Made by a program: the position numbers and the translations under genes. A model generated the notes under the pieces. The model worked only from the letters and a program-made list of their open reading frames with translations. It was not told the origin of the DNA and searched no databases. Below are positions 10,095 to 23,965 of a DNA stretch of 64,000 bases, piece after piece (the stretch's first letter is position 1; every line of letters begins with the position of its first letter). Origin of the DNA: Listeria kieliensis. GTDB lineage: Bacteria; Bacillota; Bacilli; Lactobacillales; Listeriaceae. The DNA lies in contig NZ_LARY01000001.1 in assembly GCF_003369925.1 (NCBI RefSeq), positions 1,088,271 through 1,152,270 of the forward strand. The letters are read 5' to 3'.

Positions 10095-10371
10095 GATTCT
10101 TATCCTCGAGGGATTCTACATACGCAATTAACTCATCGTAAAATCCTTCTTGCTCTTTCATTTTTAATTGATGGAATAACGTATTTTTTTCTTTCGTACG
10201 TTTTGCTACATCTATATCCTTTTTAATATAAAAACCACGTCCTGGTGCTTTTCCGGTTGGATCAATCGTTAGCTCCCCATTTTTTGAATACGCAATGCGC
10301 AAGAGTTCTTGTTTAGGGAGTCTTTCACCAGTTACAATACACTTTCTAAGTGGGATTTTTTTGCTCCGCAT
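10087..10371 (-). CDS. ylxR: YlxR family RNA-binding protein
   Basis: A 94-residue protein with the YlxR signature RKCIVTGERLPKQELLRI and GRGFYIKKD. The family has been linked to RNase P modulation in B. subtilis (the name RnpM, from memory). It lies 15 bases after nusA and overlaps ylxQ, placing it in the nusA-infB operon. A basic surface expected for nucleic-acid binding is seen in the many K/R residues. Confidence 0.93.
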   Translation of the reverse strand: MRSKKIPLRKCIVTGERLPKQELLRIAYSKNGELTIDPTGKAPGRGFYIKKDIDVAKRTKEKNTLFHQLKMKEQEGFYDELIAYVESLEDKNHG

Positions 10372-10386
10372 GTCCGCTTTTCTCCT

Positions 10387-11511
10387 TTATTCTTCATCTT
10401 CCGAAACGCTATTTTCTTCTACAACCGTTTCTTCTGCTTCTTGAACAGGTGTTTCTTCGCGCGGATAAATACCCATTTCACGGGCAACGCTCTCGCTTTT
10501 AATATCAATTTTCCAGCCAGTTAACTTTGCAGCAAGACGAGCGTTTTGTCCACGCTTCCCGATTGCAAGAGAAAGCTGATAATCTGGCACAACAACCGTT
10601 GTTGCTTGTTCTTCTTCATTCACAATTACATCGAGCACTTTAGAAGGGCTAAGTGCGTTTGCAACAAATGTAAACGGATCATCTGACCATTCTACAATAT
10701 CAATTTTTTCCCCTTTCAACTCGTTTACAATCGCTTGTACACGAGCTCCTTTAGGCCCAACACAAGCCCCAACAGCATCCACTTCTGGGTCTGCAGTGTA
10801 AACCGAAATTTTAGAGCGATCCCCTGCTTCTCGAGCGACCGATTTGATTTCCACAATTCCTTCATAAATTTCAGGAACTTCCATTTCAAATAGACGTTTT
10901 AATAATCCCGGGTGTGTTCTTGAAACAAAAATTTGTGGACCTTTTGTTGTTTTTTCTACTTTAGTCAAATAAACTTTGATCCGGTCATGCGGGCGATAAG
11001 TTTCATTTGGCATTTGTTCATTTTGCGAAAGAATCGCTTCAATTTTACCGAGATTTACATAGATAAAACGGGAATCTTGTCGCTCTACGATCCCTGTCAT
11101 GATATCATCTTCGCGATCAATAAACTCATCGTAAATAATACCCCGCTCTGCTTCACGCACTCGTTGTGTGACAACCTGTTTAGCAGTTTGTGCAGCAATA
11201 CGCCCAAAATCTTTCGGGGTAACTTCTAATTCCACAACATCCCCTACTTTATACACGGGGTTTAATTCATGCGCTTCTTCAAGCGAAATTTCAAGACGTG
11301 AATCGAATACTTGATCCACCACATCTTTTCTCGCAAATACGCGAATAGATCCATTTTCAAGATTCAATTCTACGCGTACATTTTGTGCTTGGTTAAAATT
11401 CCGTTTATAAGCAGAAACAAGCGCTGCTTCAATCGCTTCAACGATTACATCTCGGGAAATTCCTTTATCATGTTCTAAAACATGAAGAGCATCTAGTAAT
11501 TCTGTGCTCAT
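10387..11511 (-). CDS. nusA: Transcription termination/antitermination protein NusA
   Basis: Binds RNA polymerase and influences pausing, termination and antitermination. It has an N-terminal polymerase-binding domain, an S1 domain ([22 protein letters not shown]), KH1 ([13 protein letters not shown]) and KH2 ([22 protein letters not shown]), then an acidic tail. At 374 residues it is the short Gram-positive form without the C-terminal repeats. It follows rimP by 26 bases. Confidence 0.97.
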   Translation of the reverse strand: MSTELLDALHVLEHDKGISRDVIVEAIEAALVSAYKRNFNQAQNVRVELNLENGSIRVFARKDVVDQVFDSRLEISLEEAHELNPVYKVGDVVELEVTPKDFGRIAAQTAKQVVTQRVREAERGIIYDEFIDREDDIMTGIVERQDSRFIYVNLGKIEAILSQNEQMPNETYRPHDRIKVYLTKVEKTTKGPQIFVSRTHPGLLKRLFEMEVPEIYEGIVEIKSVAREAGDRSKISVYTADPEVDAVGACVGPKGARVQAIVNELKGEKIDIVEWSDDPFTFVANALSPSKVLDVIVNEEEQATTVVVPDYQLSLAIGKRGQNARLAAKLTGWKIDIKSESVAREMGIYPREETPVQEAEETVVEENSVSEDEE

Positions 11512-11537
11512 TACTCATTCACTCCTTATTTAATTTT

Positions 11538-12005
11538 TTAAAATTCGATGGCAAGGCGTGCTTTTGCAACCTTGTCTTTCGGGATTACACATGTGATCTT
11601 TCGCGTTTTATCTTTGATTTCGATGATTAATTCATTTCCATCATAAGACATAAGCGTGCCTTCCCACATTTTACGATCATCAATTGGCTCGTAAGATGTA
11701 ATATGCACATAGCTTCCCACTGCGTTTTCAAAATCTGCTTCTTTTTTTAGAGGACGTTCAGCGCCAGGAGAAGAAACTTCTAGAAAATAGTTTTGACTGA
11801 TTGGATCAGACTCATCTAATTTTTCACTTACTTTTTCACTGACAATTGCGCATTCATCAATATCAATTCCACCATCTTTATCAATAAAAATACGTAAAAA
11901 CCAATTTTTTCCTTCTTTTTCAAACGCTAAATCGACAAGTTCAAAGCCTAACTCATCAGTAATCGGCTTGACAAGCTCCTCTACTTGGTCCAAAACCTTA
12001 CTCAT
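11538..12005 (-). CDS. rimP: Ribosome maturation factor RimP
   Basis: An early 30S assembly factor. Family phrases are LGFELVDLAFEKEG, LRIFIDKDGGIDIDECAIVSEKVSEKLDE and LEVSSPGAERPLKK. The start MSKVLDQVEEL is preceded by AAGGAGG; an extra 18 in-frame residues upstream are not supported. At 155 residues it is standard. It is the first gene of the nusA-infB operon. Confidence 0.96.
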   Translation of the reverse strand: MSKVLDQVEELVKPITDELGFELVDLAFEKEGKNWFLRIFIDKDGGIDIDECAIVSEKVSEKLDESDPISQNYFLEVSSPGAERPLKKEADFENAVGSYVHITSYEPIDDRKMWEGTLMSYDGNELIIEIKDKTRKITCVIPKDKVAKARLAIEF

Positions 12006-12070
12006 TTCAGCCTCCTTAGAGATATGCTCTGCTACCGGTGCGAATGTTCTTCCAAACAATCACAAAACGA

Positions 12071-12094
12071 AAGAGTGGGCAAATGCCCACTCTT
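12071..12094 (-). terminator. Hairpin between polC and rimP
   Basis: A perfect ten-base stem (AAGAGTGGGC facing GCCCACTCTT) with a four-base loop. The following bases TCGTTTTG are only weakly T-rich on the minus strand. It is most simply the polC terminator, but could also act in the rimP leader. Confidence 0.6.
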
Positions 12095-12178
12095 AGCTGA
12101 GTTATCGTTGTATTTCATTATATAGTATACCATAGCTTGCGTGATTTCGCAAACAAGCCCGCAACTTGTGAGTCTTTT

Positions 12179-15100
12179 TTAAAACAGCGACAACTGATTT
12201 TGGTCGGGAAGGCCTTCCAAGCAGCCTTGCTCATCCATATATTGAATGATAGTTTTAGAAACTTTCCCACGTTGTTGCAAGTCTTCTTTCGATAAGAATT
12301 CACCGTCTGCGCGAGCTGTAACAATTTGTTTCGCCACGTTTGTTCCAAGACTTGGAATTGCATTAAACGGCGGAATCAACGTATCACCTTCAATGATAAA
12401 CTCATCTGCCTTCGATTTATATAAATCAACTTTTTGGAATTTATATCCTCTTGCAAGCATTTCGTTTGCGATCTCAAGCACCGTGAGCAAATTCTTTTCC
12501 TTCGTCGAAGCCTCAAGCCCTTTATCATTAATTTCTTTCATGACTGCTTTAACCGCTTCACGTCCGTTCACCATTGATGTTAAATCAAAATCATCTGCAC
12601 GAACGGAGAAATAAGTTGCATAGAAATAAAGTGGATGATGCACCTTAAAGTAAGCGATCCGAACCGCCATCAGCACATAAGCAGCCGCATGGGCTTTCGG
12701 GAACATATATTTGATTTTTTTACAAGAATCAATATACCAGTTTGGCACATTGTTTGCGATCATGGCTTCTTCCATTTCGTCTGTTAAGCCTTTCCCTTTC
12801 CGTACGGATTCCATAATTCGGAAAGCAAGCGAACTTTCAAGACCTTGATAAATTAAGAAAACCATGATGTCATCCCGACAACCAATTACATCAGGAAGCT
12901 CACAAATTTTATTTTTAATCAATTCTTCCGCGTTCCCGAGCCAAACGTCCGTGCCGTGTGAAAGTCCAGAGATCTGAACAAGTTCAGAAAACGTGGTTGG
13001 CTTTGTTTGTTCAAGCATTTGTCGAACGAAACGTGTCCCAAACTCAGGAATCCCAAGTGTCCCCGTCTTCGAATCAATGTCCTCTGGTGTAACGCCAAGC
13101 GATTCCGTTGAACCAAATAATTTCATCACTTCTGGATCATCAGTTGGAATGGTTTTGGGATCGATTCCGCTTAAATCCTGAAGCATCCGGATAGCCGTTG
13201 GATCATCGTGCCCAAGAATATCGAGTTTCAACACATTATCGTGGATAGAGTGGAAATCAAAATGAGTCGTTTTCCATTCCGAATCCGTTGCATCCGCGGG
13301 ATATTGCACAGGCGTAAAGTCATAGACATCCATATAATCTGGAATAACGATGATTCCGCCCGGATGCTGCCCTGTTGTTCGTTTTACTCCCGTACAGCCA
13401 GCAACAAGTCGGTCCACCTCGGCACCGCGAATATTCATGTTCATATCTCGCTCATAACCACGCACAAATCCAAAGGCTGTTTTTTCAGCGACCGTACCGA
13501 TCGTTCCTGCACGATAAACATGATCTTCCCCAAATATTTCTTTTGTATAAGCATGGGCGACAGGTTGATAATCTCCAGAAAAGTTAAGGTCAATATCGGG
13601 AACCTTATCCCCTTTAAATCCTAAGAAAGTTTCAAATGGAATATCTTGTCCTTCCTTCCGGTAAGCCGTTCCACATTCCGGACAGGTTTTATCAGGAAGG
13701 TCAAAGCCAGAACCAACCGACCCATCATGAAAGAACTCAGAATGCTTACAATTTGGGCAAAGATAGTGTGGCGGAAGTGGATTCACCTCAGTAATTTCTG
13801 TCATCGTCGCTACAAATGAAGAACCAACGGACCCCCGGGAACCAACTAAATAGCCATCATTCAGTGACTTTTTAACCAATTTATGTGAAATCAAATAGAT
13901 AACGGCAAATCCGTGACCGATAATACTCTTAAGTTCTTTTTCAAGCCGCGCTTCCACGATTTCTGGAAGCGTTTCGCCATATAAATCATGTGCCATCTTA
14001 TAACTCATATTACGAATTTCATCTTCGGCGCCTTCAATTTTTGGCGTATAAAGCTCATCTTTAATCGGCTTTAACTCATCCATCCAGTCCGCAACTAAGT
14101 TCGAATTCTTCACAACAACTTCCTCTGCTTTTTCCGCACCAAGAAAACTAAATTCCTTAAGCATCTCTTCTGTTGAGCGGAAATGCACATCTGGAAGTTC
14201 TTGACGATTCAGTGGATTCGCGCCTCCCATCGAATGAATCAAGATTTTTCGGTAGATTTTATCTTGCGGGTCCTTATAATGGACATTTCCCGTTGCTACA
14301 ACAGGTTTGCCAGTTTTTTCGCCCACTTTCACAATGTTTTTCAAAATCTCTTCCAAAGCTTTTTCATCACGTATCATTTCACGTTCGATCAGTGGCGCAT
14401 AAACAGGTTTTGGTTGTATCTCGATAAAATCATAAAACCCTGCTACTTTTTCTGCTTCCGCCATTCCCTTTTGCATCATCGCTTCAAAAAGTTCTCCCTG
14501 ACTACAAGCCGTTCCAATAATAAGTCCTTCACGCAGTTTCTTAAGCTTCGAACGCGGAATCCGCGGTACGCGATAGAAATAATCAATGTTCGACATGGAA
14601 ATCAGTTTAAATAAATTCTTCAAGCCTTCTGCCGTTTTTGCATAAATCGTTGCATGGAATGGACGCGCGCGTTTATATGCATCTCCTTCTCCCATGAACT
14701 GATTGAACTCATCATGATTCGTGATCTCATGCATTTCTTTTGCATCTTTGATGAGTTTCCAAGCCAAATAAGCAGTGGCCTCCGCATCAAAAATCGCACG
14801 GTGATGCTGTTCCAATATAATATTGAACTTTTTCGTCAGTGTATTCAAGCGATGATTCTTAAAATGTGGATAAAGAAAGCGAGCTAGCTCGAGCGTATCA
14901 ATGACCGCGTTGGGTGCATCTTGCATACCAATCTTCCGGTAAGCCGTATTGATGAAGCCCATATCAAAAGAAGCATTGTGGGCAACAAGGATTGCATCTC
15001 CGCACCACTCACGGAAATTATTCAAGACAACATCAATTGGATCAGAGCCTTTTACCATGTCATCTGTGATTCCTGTTAAGTTGATCGTTGTAGCCGAAAG

Positions 15101-16516
15101 CGGGTGTCCCGGATCAATAAAAGCTTCAAATTTATCAATGATCTCGCCGTCATGCATTTTAATTCCCGCAAGTTCAATAATCGTATCATAAACAGCAGAA
15201 AGTCCCGTAGTTTCCACGTCAAAAACAACATAAGTCGCATCTTTTAAATCAATATGTTTGTCATTATAGGCAATCGGAACCCCATCATCAATCAAGTTTG
15301 CTTCTACACCGTAAAGAATCTTGATGCCAAATTTTTGTCCCGCCGCATAAGCTTCCGGAAACGACTGCACAACCGAGTGATCCGTTAACGCAATCGCTTT
15401 ATGTCCCCAATCCGCAGCTTGCTTAGCAAGATCCGTGATCGAATTCGTAGCATCCATTTGGCTCATGTTCGAATGCAGATGAAGTTCCACACGTTTTTCC
15501 TCTGCCCCGTCGAGCCGTTTTCTCGGTGCAATTTCATTTACATCTTGCGCCATCATGATTAAATCACGCACAAAAGTGTCATTTTGAACACTTCCACGCA
15601 CTTTCACCCACATGCCCTTTTTCAAATTCTGGAACATGGCTGCGTCATCTTTATCACGAGAAAACATCTTGATGATCATCGAACTCGTATAGTCGGTGAT
15701 TTTAAATTGAAGTAAACTCCGACCGCTTCTCAGTTCGCGAATTTCCGTCGCAAAAACATAGCCTTGAACGGTAATTCGGCGCTCCTCGTCATAAATATCA
15801 CCGAGATGCTTCACTTCGTCACCATCTTTAATTTTATAGCCCAGTTGGAACGGCCCCGTAAGTTCAGCTGGCGCTTGGGAAGTCCCACTTTCCGCTTCTT
15901 GCTGACGCTTTTGCATGACTTGAACCGCAGCCTTAGCTTTCTCGGCATCTTCCTCTTCCTTCGCCTTCTTAAAGGCTTCGTAGGCTTCCGTATTTTCCTG
16001 CGTAAGCACAGTAGTTCGAAAAGCAAGACGCGGGAACCCGCAGTTTGCATAGTTTTCAAGAATTTCTGCAGCAAAGCTTTGCTCAAATTTGGTCTTTTCC
16101 ATTTCGTTGTGCAAATTTAATTCCAAAAAATGAGGTTCCTTAAGCTTTGGCTTTTGTTCCATTAAAACTTGCCCAATCAAAGGTGATGTCGCTAAAATCG
16201 GCGAAACAAGGATATTCCAATAATCTTGAATCAACGTTTCATCGAGCCGCGCATCTTTGACGTGAATAGCAAGTTCCGTATTCGCAATCTCATTAAACGC
16301 ACGTTTCATGCCCGTATCCAGTAATGTATAAAAATCCGCAGGGAAAATTTGCGGCGTCTCTAAATGAAACTGCCACGTTTTATTTCTTTTATCCGCAATC
16401 AACTTTTCAATTTTGGTATCCCGCGTGAAATCTTCAAATGTTTTGTCTTCCTTTAATCCGATTTGTTCTAAAAGAAGTTGAAATCGCTCCTTTTTTTCTT
16501 CTTCTGAAGCACTCAA
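12179..16516 (-). CDS. polC: DNA polymerase III alpha subunit, PolC type
   Basis: The replicative polymerase of low-GC Gram-positives. Domains in order: OB-fold (about residues 220-330), PHP N-part ([11 protein letters not shown]), inserted DnaQ-type 3'-5' exonuclease ([16 protein letters not shown]), PHP remainder, zinc-binding region (CPNCKHSEF...CPECG), then the polymerase palm with [13 protein letters not shown] choose the TTG start giving (M)[12 protein letters not shown] because AAGGAG lies just upstream; the frame continues 19 codons further into a hairpin. At 1445 residues it matches the family. It sits downstream of proS after a terminator. Confidence 0.96.
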   Translation of the reverse strand: MSASEEEKKERFQLLLEQIGLKEDKTFEDFTRDTKIEKLIADKRNKTWQFHLETPQIFPADFYTLLDTGMKRAFNEIANTELAIHVKDARLDETLIQDYWNILVSPILATSPLIGQVLMEQKPKLKEPHFLELNLHNEMEKTKFEQSFAAEILENYANCGFPRLAFRTTVLTQENTEAYEAFKKAKEEEDAEKAKAAVQVMQKRQQEAESGTSQAPAELTGPFQLGYKIKDGDEVKHLGDIYDEERRITVQGYVFATEIRELRSGRSLLQFKITDYTSSMIIKMFSRDKDDAAMFQNLKKGMWVKVRGSVQNDTFVRDLIMMAQDVNEIAPRKRLDGAEEKRVELHLHSNMSQMDATNSITDLAKQAADWGHKAIALTDHSVVQSFPEAYAAGQKFGIKILYGVEANLIDDGVPIAYNDKHIDLKDATYVVFDVETTGLSAVYDTIIELAGIKMHDGEIIDKFEAFIDPGHPLSATTINLTGITDDMVKGSDPIDVVLNNFREWCGDAILVAHNASFDMGFINTAYRKIGMQDAPNAVIDTLELARFLYPHFKNHRLNTLTKKFNIILEQHHRAIFDAEATAYLAWKLIKDAKEMHEITNHDEFNQFMGEGDAYKRARPFHATIYAKTAEGLKNLFKLISMSNIDYFYRVPRIPRSKLKKLREGLIIGTACSQGELFEAMMQKGMAEAEKVAGFYDFIEIQPKPVYAPLIEREMIRDEKALEEILKNIVKVGEKTGKPVVATGNVHYKDPQDKIYRKILIHSMGGANPLNRQELPDVHFRSTEEMLKEFSFLGAEKAEEVVVKNSNLVADWMDELKPIKDELYTPKIEGAEDEIRNMSYKMAHDLYGETLPEIVEARLEKELKSIIGHGFAVIYLISHKLVKKSLNDGYLVGSRGSVGSSFVATMTEITEVNPLPPHYLCPNCKHSEFFHDGSVGSGFDLPDKTCPECGTAYRKEGQDIPFETFLGFKGDKVPDIDLNFSGDYQPVAHAYTKEIFGEDHVYRAGTIGTVAEKTAFGFVRGYERDMNMNIRGAEVDRLVAGCTGVKRTTGQHPGGIIVIPDYMDVYDFTPVQYPADATDSEWKTTHFDFHSIHDNVLKLDILGHDDPTAIRMLQDLSGIDPKTIPTDDPEVMKLFGSTESLGVTPEDIDSKTGTLGIPEFGTRFVRQMLEQTKPTTFSELVQISGLSHGTDVWLGNAEELIKNKICELPDVIGCRDDIMVFLIYQGLESSLAFRIMESVRKGKGLTDEMEEAMIANNVPNWYIDSCKKIKYMFPKAHAAAYVLMAVRIAYFKVHHPLYFYATYFSVRADDFDLTSMVNGREAVKAVMKEINDKGLEASTKEKNLLTVLEIANEMLARGYKFQKVDLYKSKADEFIIEGDTLIPPFNAIPSLGTNVAKQIVTARADGEFLSKEDLQQRGKVSKTIIQYMDEQGCLEGLPDQNQLSLF

Positions 16517-16548
16517 TTGGGTGTCACTCCTTTCAGCTAAAAAGCTGT

Positions 16549-16584
16549 AAAAAGTACCTTCCACAAAATGCAAAGGTACTTTTT
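16549..16584 (-). terminator. proS terminator
   Basis: A 12-base stem, AAAAAGTACCTT facing AAGGTACTTTTT, with a T-run on the minus strand. It lies between the proS stop and the polC start. Confidence 0.85.
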
Positions 16585-16610
16585 AATCTATCTCTATTGT
16601 ACATGAAAAA

Positions 16611-18353
<1,743 letters not shown>

Positions 18354-18359
18354 TTACGT

Positions 18360-19622
18360 CTAGAAAAAGGCCCGTTGAATATCGTTCCAGGTTACAAGGA
18401 TCATTAAGACCATTAATAAAGCAAAGCCAACAAAATGAATGATTCCTTCTTTTTTTGGATCTACTGGTTTTCTGCGGATAAGCTCATAAAGGAAGAACAA
18501 TAAACGTCCCCCGTCAAGCGCAGGAAGTGGTAATAAGTTTACAATTCCTAAATTGATGCTTAAAACAGCCGTCCAGTTTAATAGTGTAAGGAAGCCGTAA
18601 CTAACAACTTGTTCCGTACTCGTATAAATGCCAACTGGTCCATTCAGCATATCTAGTGAGAAGCCGCCCGTGATCATCTTCCCGAGCACATCAAAGATTT
18701 GGTGAATCCAGTTCCAAGTGTTTGTGAAACCGTAGCTGATCTTAGCTCCGAATGAATCCTTAATTGGATTTTCAACTCCAATTTTCCCAACGGCTTCGCC
18801 TTGAACTTTTTGTTTTTCAGGCGTTACTTTTACCTCTTGCGTCTTACCATCTCGTTCAATTTTGAACATTAACTTCTTATCTGGATTTTCTGAGACTTTC
18901 CCAACAATTTCAGCCCAAGAATTGGTTTTTGTTCCTGAAATTGAGAGAACCTTGTCGCCTTCATGAAGACCAGCCTCAGCAGCGGGGCTATCTTTTACAA
19001 CATTCCCAAGCGTGTTTTCTGTTGAAGCAACGCCACCTTGAATAAAAGCGAGTGCTGTAAAAATCAAAATAGCTAAAATAAAATTAAAAAGCGGTCCCGC
19101 AAAAATAGTTGCTGCGCGTTTCCCTAGTGACTTGGCACCGAAAGTCCGGTCATAAGGAACGACTTGTGTTTCAATTTTCCCATCCACAACAACAGCATCA
19201 CGCGCAACTTGATAGCGAATTTTTTTTGATTCATCATAGTCTTCAAAGCCTTCAATAAACAGTTCTTTTTCAAGATCTGCTTTTGAGACTTCAAAGGGTT
19301 GAGCGTTCACATATTGATCTTTTCCGTTAACGATGATTTTCGTTACAGTTTCATCTTTTGATAACTCGAGCCCTACTCGGTAACCCGGCTTTAAGTCTAA
19401 TTCTTCACCGTCTTCGCCCGCCATCCGGACGTAACCACCGATCGGTAGCAAACGAATCGTATATTGTGTTTCCTTCTTTTTGTAAGCAAAAATTTTCGGT
19501 CCAAAGCCGATCGAAAAATCACGTACCAAAATACCAGAACGTTTTGCAAGCAAAAAGTGTCCTAATTCGTGAAAGAAAACGATGAGTCCAAAGACGAAAA
19601 TAAATGCAATAATCGTTGTCAA
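18360..19622 (-). CDS. rseP: Site-2 zinc metalloprotease RseP/RasP
   Basis: An intramembrane protease that cleaves anti-sigma factors and remnant signal peptides. The zinc motif HELGH is in the first membrane helix (residues about 18-22), and the third ligand motif is [13 protein letters not shown]. One or two PDZ-type regions lie between ([20 protein letters not shown]). At least four membrane helices are seen. The start is TTG, preceded by GAGGTG. At 420 residues it is normal. It lies between dxr and proS, as in Bacillus. Confidence 0.96.
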   Translation of the reverse strand: MTTIIAFIFVFGLIVFFHELGHFLLAKRSGILVRDFSIGFGPKIFAYKKKETQYTIRLLPIGGYVRMAGEDGEELDLKPGYRVGLELSKDETVTKIIVNGKDQYVNAQPFEVSKADLEKELFIEGFEDYDESKKIRYQVARDAVVVDGKIETQVVPYDRTFGAKSLGKRAATIFAGPLFNFILAILIFTALAFIQGGVASTENTLGNVVKDSPAAEAGLHEGDKVLSISGTKTNSWAEIVGKVSENPDKKLMFKIERDGKTQEVKVTPEKQKVQGEAVGKIGVENPIKDSFGAKISYGFTNTWNWIHQIFDVLGKMITGGFSLDMLNGPVGIYTSTEQVVSYGFLTLLNWTAVLSINLGIVNLLPLPALDGGRLLFFLYELIRRKPVDPKKEGIIHFVGFALLMVLMILVTWNDIQRAFF

Positions 19623-19635
19623 ATTAATTTCACCT

Positions 19636-20784
19636 CTATAAAAGTGTTTTTACGTATGCCCTTGTTTCTTGATCGACTTGCAAAATCGTATCCAGCGATG
19701 GGGCTTGAATCACATTTTGCATATGATGATTCATCGCATTTTCAACCACTGCCTCAATATTGTTAAAATCAACCTGCCCATTTAAAAAGCCAGCAACCGC
19801 TATTTCATTCGCTGCATTTAAAACGGTCGGCATCGTTCCACCTATTTTACCAGCGTTGTACGCTAATTTCAATGCCCTAAATCGATCATAGTCAACTTCT
19901 TCAAAATGAAGAGTTCCAATTTTAGCTAAACTGAAAGGTTCACTAAATTGAATACTTGACCGATCTGGAAAAGTAAGTGCATATTGAATCGGGATGCGCA
20001 TGTCAGGTGCCCCGAGCTGGGCAATCATGCTTCCATCAATGTATTCAACCAGTGAATGGACAATGCTTTCCCTATGAATAACGACATCAATATCGTCATA
20101 ATCCATATCGTAAAGCCAGTGTGCTTCAATGACTTCAAGACCTTTGTTGAACATCGTCGCCGAATCAATTGTGAGTTTATTCCCCATGTTCCAGTTCGGG
20201 TGGTTTAACGCTTCTTTCACCGTCACATGTTTCAGCTCTTGGCGCGTTTTATCACGAAAACTTCCGCCGCTAGCTGTAATAATTAGTTTTGAAACATTTT
20301 CGCGTTTTTCACCATTTAATGCTTGAAAAACAGCTGAATGTTCACTATCAACCGGCAGAATGTCCACACCTTTTTTTCGAGCAGCTTCCATAACTAAGTG
20401 TCCAGCCGTCACAAGAGTTTCCTTATTCGCGATCGCAATTTGCTTGCCGGCTTCAATCGCATCGAGCGTTGGCAAAAGACCCACACTCCCAATCACAGCA
20501 CTCAGCAAAACATCTCCTTCAGAAAAAGAAGCGATCGCACGAAGTCCTTCCATGCCCGAATAAAAACGAATATCAGGAAACTCAAGTTTTAGCTTTTCCA
20601 CATCTCGATTGTTTTGAACGGACACAGCTTTTGGCTTGAACTCTTGAATGATTTTACGTCCTAGCTCTACATTCCGACCAAAGGATAGCGCAGTAATCTC
20701 AAAAAGTTCTGGATGCTCTCTTACAATTTCCAGAGTTTGGGTTCCAATCGAACCCGTTGCACCTAACAAATTAATTTTCTTCAT
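19636..20784 (-). CDS. dxr: 1-deoxy-D-xylulose 5-phosphate reductoisomerase
   Basis: The committed NADPH-dependent step of the MEP isoprenoid pathway, making MEP. Motifs: [13 protein letters not shown] (NADPH site), LPVDSEHSA (metal ligands), SGGSFRD, HPNWNMG and [15 protein letters not shown]. The start [12 protein letters not shown] is chosen because TGGAGATG precedes it; 22 upstream in-frame residues are ignored. At 382 residues it is usual. The order uppS-cdsA-dxr-rseP links undecaprenyl and isoprenoid supply. Confidence 0.97.
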   Translation of the reverse strand: MKKINLLGATGSIGTQTLEIVREHPELFEITALSFGRNVELGRKIIQEFKPKAVSVQNNRDVEKLKLEFPDIRFYSGMEGLRAIASFSEGDVLLSAVIGSVGLLPTLDAIEAGKQIAIANKETLVTAGHLVMEAARKKGVDILPVDSEHSAVFQALNGEKRENVSKLIITASGGSFRDKTRQELKHVTVKEALNHPNWNMGNKLTIDSATMFNKGLEVIEAHWLYDMDYDDIDVVIHRESIVHSLVEYIDGSMIAQLGAPDMRIPIQYALTFPDRSSIQFSEPFSLAKIGTLHFEEVDYDRFRALKLAYNAGKIGGTMPTVLNAANEIAVAGFLNGQVDFNNIEAVVENAMNHHMQNVIQAPSLDTILQVDQETRAYVKTLL

Positions 20785-20797
20785 GGCTTCATCTCCA

Positions 20798-21586
20798 TTA
20801 AATGATTTGCAGTATATGTAACAGCGGCAAGACAAACAGTAAACTATCAAAGCGGTCTAAAATCCCACCATGCCCCGGTAAAATCTTTCCGGAATCTTTC
20901 ACATCATAAAAACGTTTTAGCGCAGACTCAACTAAATCGCCAAGTTGTCCGAAGATCGAAAGTACAATTAAAGCGAGTAAGACAAGACCGATGTTCCCGC
21001 TTAAATCCATAAAGTAGAAAAAGCCGCCTGCAATGATAAGAGCCGAAACAATACCTCCGATGAAGCCTTCTACTGTCTTATTTGGGCTAACATGTGGCGC
21101 AAGTTTGTGCTTACCAAACTGACGGCCGATAAAATAAGCACCCGTATCTGTTGACCAAACGATGAGGAGCGCAAATAAAACATAGTAAAGTCCCGCATCA
21201 CGCGTGAGTGCCAAATAATGAAAGCCGATTCCTACATAAAAAGAAGAAAGAACGGCAATCCCCGCTTGATCAAAGTGAAATTTGTTTTTTGAAAAAACAG
21301 TATAGGAAAGCAAAATTGCAATCCCGATAAAGATCAGCTCAATCACCGATAATCCGAAATGGTCTAGCCAAGTTAAATAATTTTCCGGCACAACAACGAG
21401 CCAAGTTAAAAGCATGGTGACAATACCGTTCACCGAAAATAGTGATTGCTTTGTCATCGTGAGAATCTCATACACGGCAATCGATGCGAGTAAAATGCTA
21501 ATTAGTTCAAATGGTAACCCACCAACAACAACGAAGGGGATAAAAATAATAAGAGCCACAATGGCCGTAATAATTCTTGTCTTCAC
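20798..21586 (-). CDS. cdsA: Phosphatidate cytidylyltransferase
   Basis: Makes CDP-diacylglycerol, the precursor of anionic phospholipids, in the membrane. The family signature [17 protein letters not shown]...[11 protein letters not shown] is at the C-terminus and several hydrophobic helices fill the first 200 residues. It starts at GTG with GGGAGG just upstream. At 262 residues it is the usual size. It follows uppS by 12 bases. Confidence 0.96.
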   Translation of the reverse strand: MKTRIITAIVALIIFIPFVVVGGLPFELISILLASIAVYEILTMTKQSLFSVNGIVTMLLTWLVVVPENYLTWLDHFGLSVIELIFIGIAILLSYTVFSKNKFHFDQAGIAVLSSFYVGIGFHYLALTRDAGLYYVLFALLIVWSTDTGAYFIGRQFGKHKLAPHVSPNKTVEGFIGGIVSALIIAGGFFYFMDLSGNIGLVLLALIVLSIFGQLGDLVESALKRFYDVKDSGKILPGHGGILDRFDSLLFVLPLLHILQII

Positions 21587-21598
21587 CTTTTTTCCTCC

Positions 21599-22357
21599 CT
21601 AAAGCCCGCCGAATCTACGTGATCGATTTTGATAGTCAATCATCGCCTCTAAAAAGTCTTCTTCTGTAAAGTCAGGCCAGTGAACATCTGTAAAGTAAAA
21701 CTCACTATAAGCCAACTGCCAAAGCATAAAATTGCTAAGCCGTAGCTCCCCACTTGTACGAATCAATAAATCAGGATCTCCTAACCCATTTGTCATTAAA
21801 TGTTTTTCAATGTCAGCTTCTGTGATTTCGTCTGCTTTCTTCCCGCTTTTTTCTAGTTCGCGGATAGCTTCTTTCATTGCCGTTACAATCTCAGCTCGCG
21901 ACCCGTAATTCAAAGCAAAATTAAGCACAAGACCCGTGCAATGTTTGGTATCTTCAATCGCCTTCTCTACAGCACGAAGCGTGTGCAATGGCAAATTATC
22001 CCGGTATCCCATGACATTGACTTTAACGTTTTCTTGAATGAGTTCTGGTACAAACGTATCGAAAAACTCAACAGGCAATTTCATCAAAAAATCCACTTCA
22101 TCTGTCGGGCGCTTCCAGTTCTCCGTTGAAAAAGCATACAACGTCAAAACCTCAATACCCATTTCATTCGCATAACTTGTGATCTTTTTGACGACATTCA
22201 TGCCTTCTTTATGACCAGCAATGCGAGGTAAAAACCGTTTTTTAGCCCATCTTCCGTTGCCATCCATGATAATTGCAACGTGTTTTGGAAGCGGCAGTTC
22301 GGGCGATAATTCACCATCTATAAAATTTTCATTTTGTCGAAAGAGCTTTTTAAACAT
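21599..22357 (-). CDS. uppS: Undecaprenyl diphosphate synthase
   Basis: A cis-prenyltransferase that builds the C55 lipid carrier for peptidoglycan and teichoic acids. The catalytic aspartate is in [14 protein letters not shown]. Further family motifs are [14 protein letters not shown] and [24 protein letters not shown]. At 252 residues it is full length. GGAGG precedes the ATG. It is the first gene of the uppS-cdsA-dxr-rseP run. Confidence 0.97.
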   Translation of the reverse strand: MFKKLFRQNENFIDGELSPELPLPKHVAIIMDGNGRWAKKRFLPRIAGHKEGMNVVKKITSYANEMGIEVLTLYAFSTENWKRPTDEVDFLMKLPVEFFDTFVPELIQENVKVNVMGYRDNLPLHTLRAVEKAIEDTKHCTGLVLNFALNYGSRAEIVTAMKEAIRELEKSGKKADEITEADIEKHLMTNGLGDPDLLIRTSGELRLSNFMLWQLAYSEFYFTDVHWPDFTEEDFLEAMIDYQNRSRRFGGL

Positions 22358-22496
22358 TTTAAATCCTCCAATAGAAATGCCACTGTTCTGCGCATGTCTA
22401 TACCTATAATACCAAAAAATGCCCGATTAATGTACTAAAATTTGCATGTGATTCATGAGATTTCCATGAGAAAATCGGTTTGGTTAGGATACAAAA

Positions 22497-22545
22497 GAAA
22501 AGCATCCCTCCCCTTCCTAAAGTAGAAGAAAAGGAATGCTTTTTC
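22497..22545 (-). terminator. frr terminator
   Basis: On the minus strand an imperfect stem, AAAAGCATTCC facing GGGATGCTTTT, follows the frr stop and ends in TTTTC. It separates pyrH-frr from uppS. Confidence 0.75.
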
Positions 22546-22555
22546 GTATCATTAA

Positions 22556-23113
22556 TTAAACTTCCATGATTTCCGCTTCTTTAGCTTTAGCGATTTCATC
22601 AATTTTTTGAATGCTTGCATCCGTTAGTTTTTGAACATCTTCTCCGTAAGTACGCAAGTCATCTTCTGTGATTTCGCCAGCTTTTTCAAGCTTCTTAAGT
22701 TCATCATTGGCATCGCGGCGCACATTACGCACCGCAACTTTTGCTTCTTCTGCTTCTTTTTTCACTTCTTTCGCAAGCTCACGACGACGTTCTTCCGTTA
22801 ATTGCGGAATTGTAAGACGAAGCACTGAACCATCGTTATTTGGCGTTAAGCCAAGATCTGATTTCAAAATCGCTTTTTCAATATCTTCAAGCGCATTTTT
22901 ATCAAAAGGTGTGATAAGAAGCATTCTAGCTTCTGGAATGCTGATCCCCGCAATTTGATTAAGCGGAGTTGGCGCACCGTAATATTCTACTTGAACACGA
23001 TCTAAAATTGAAGCATTTGCACGACCAGCACGAATTTGTCCTAACGCGCGGGATAATGCTTGCTCAGATTTTTCCATTTTTTCCTGTGAACTTTGCAAAA
23101 CTTCTTTACTCAT
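22556..23113 (-). CDS. frr: Ribosome recycling factor
   Basis: Splits post-termination ribosomes with EF-G. Conserved phrases: [52 protein letters not shown] and the helical remainder. At 185 residues it is exact family length. It starts four bases after the pyrH stop and is surely co-transcribed with it. Confidence 0.97.
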   Translation of the reverse strand: MSKEVLQSSQEKMEKSEQALSRALGQIRAGRANASILDRVQVEYYGAPTPLNQIAGISIPEARMLLITPFDKNALEDIEKAILKSDLGLTPNNDGSVLRLTIPQLTEERRRELAKEVKKEAEEAKVAVRNVRRDANDELKKLEKAGEITEDDLRTYGEDVQKLTDASIQKIDEIAKAKEAEIMEV

Positions 23114-23117
23114 TGAT

Positions 23118-23843
23118 TTATTTCCCCCTTACGGTTGTTCCGATTTTTTCGCCAAGAACGACACGTTTAATGTTGTTTTCAGTTTCCGCAAATGAAAATA
23201 CGATCAGCGGAATATCGTTATCCATACTTAGTGAAGATGCCGTAGAATCCATCACTTGCAAGCCTTCTTTAATGACATCCAAGTAGGAAAGCTCATCATA
23301 TTTTTTCGCTGTATTATCAACACGTGGGTCAGCACTGTATACACCATCCACGTTGTTTTTAGCCATTAAAATGACATCAGCTTCAATTTCAGCCGCACGA
23401 AGCGCTGCTGTTGTATCTGTAGAGAAATACGGGTTTCCTGTTCCCCCTGCAAAAATCACTACACGCCCTTTTTCAAGATGACGTATAGCTTTCCGTCTAA
23501 TGTAAGGCTCTGCGATTTGACGCATATCGATTGAAGTTTGCACACGCGTTGCTACACCGATATTTTCTAATGAATCTTGAAGCGAAAGCGAGTTCATCAC
23601 CGTCGCAAGCATACCCATATAATCGGCAGCTGCTCGGTCCATCCCCATTTCGCTTCCAAGACGCCCGCGCCAGATATTGCCGCCACCGACAACAACCGCT
23701 ACCTCTACACCTAGTTCTACTACTTCTTTTACTTGTTTGGAAATGGCGTTTACGATATTCGGACTAATTCCAAAGCCGTCCGAACCCGCGAGCGCTTCAC
23801 CACTTAATTTTAAAACGACACGTTTATATTTTGGGGTATCCAT
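23118..23843 (-). CDS. pyrH: UMP kinase
   Basis: Phosphorylates UMP to UDP; a hexameric amino-acid-kinase-fold enzyme regulated by GTP and UTP. Motifs: [39 protein letters not shown] and [14 protein letters not shown]. The start MDTPKYKR follows GGAGGT closely; an upstream GTG is part of that site. At 241 residues it is usual. In Bacillus it follows tsf directly; here about 6 kb of accessory DNA lies between. Confidence 0.97.
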   Translation of the reverse strand: MDTPKYKRVVLKLSGEALAGSDGFGISPNIVNAISKQVKEVVELGVEVAVVVGGGNIWRGRLGSEMGMDRAAADYMGMLATVMNSLSLQDSLENIGVATRVQTSIDMRQIAEPYIRRKAIRHLEKGRVVIFAGGTGNPYFSTDTTAALRAAEIEADVILMAKNNVDGVYSADPRVDNTAKKYDELSYLDVIKEGLQVMDSTASSLSMDNDIPLIVFSFAETENNIKRVVLGEKIGTTVRGK

Positions 23844-23965
23844 AATGACCTCCACACCTTTATTCTAGTTCATGATAAAAGAGTTTTTTATCCACCAGTA
23901 TCCATTTTACTAAAAAACCAGCAATTACAAAAGTATTTTCTATGAAAAAGCCAAAAAAGTTCTAT

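Noticed and set aside
12071..12094. Possible ribosomal-protein-type leader riboswitch before rimP
   Set aside because: Only a single ten-base hairpin is present, which is adequately explained as the polC terminator.
14173..14614. Overlapping plus-strand frames opposite polC
   Set aside because: Antisense shadows inside a well-supported gene; no start sites and no recognisable domains.
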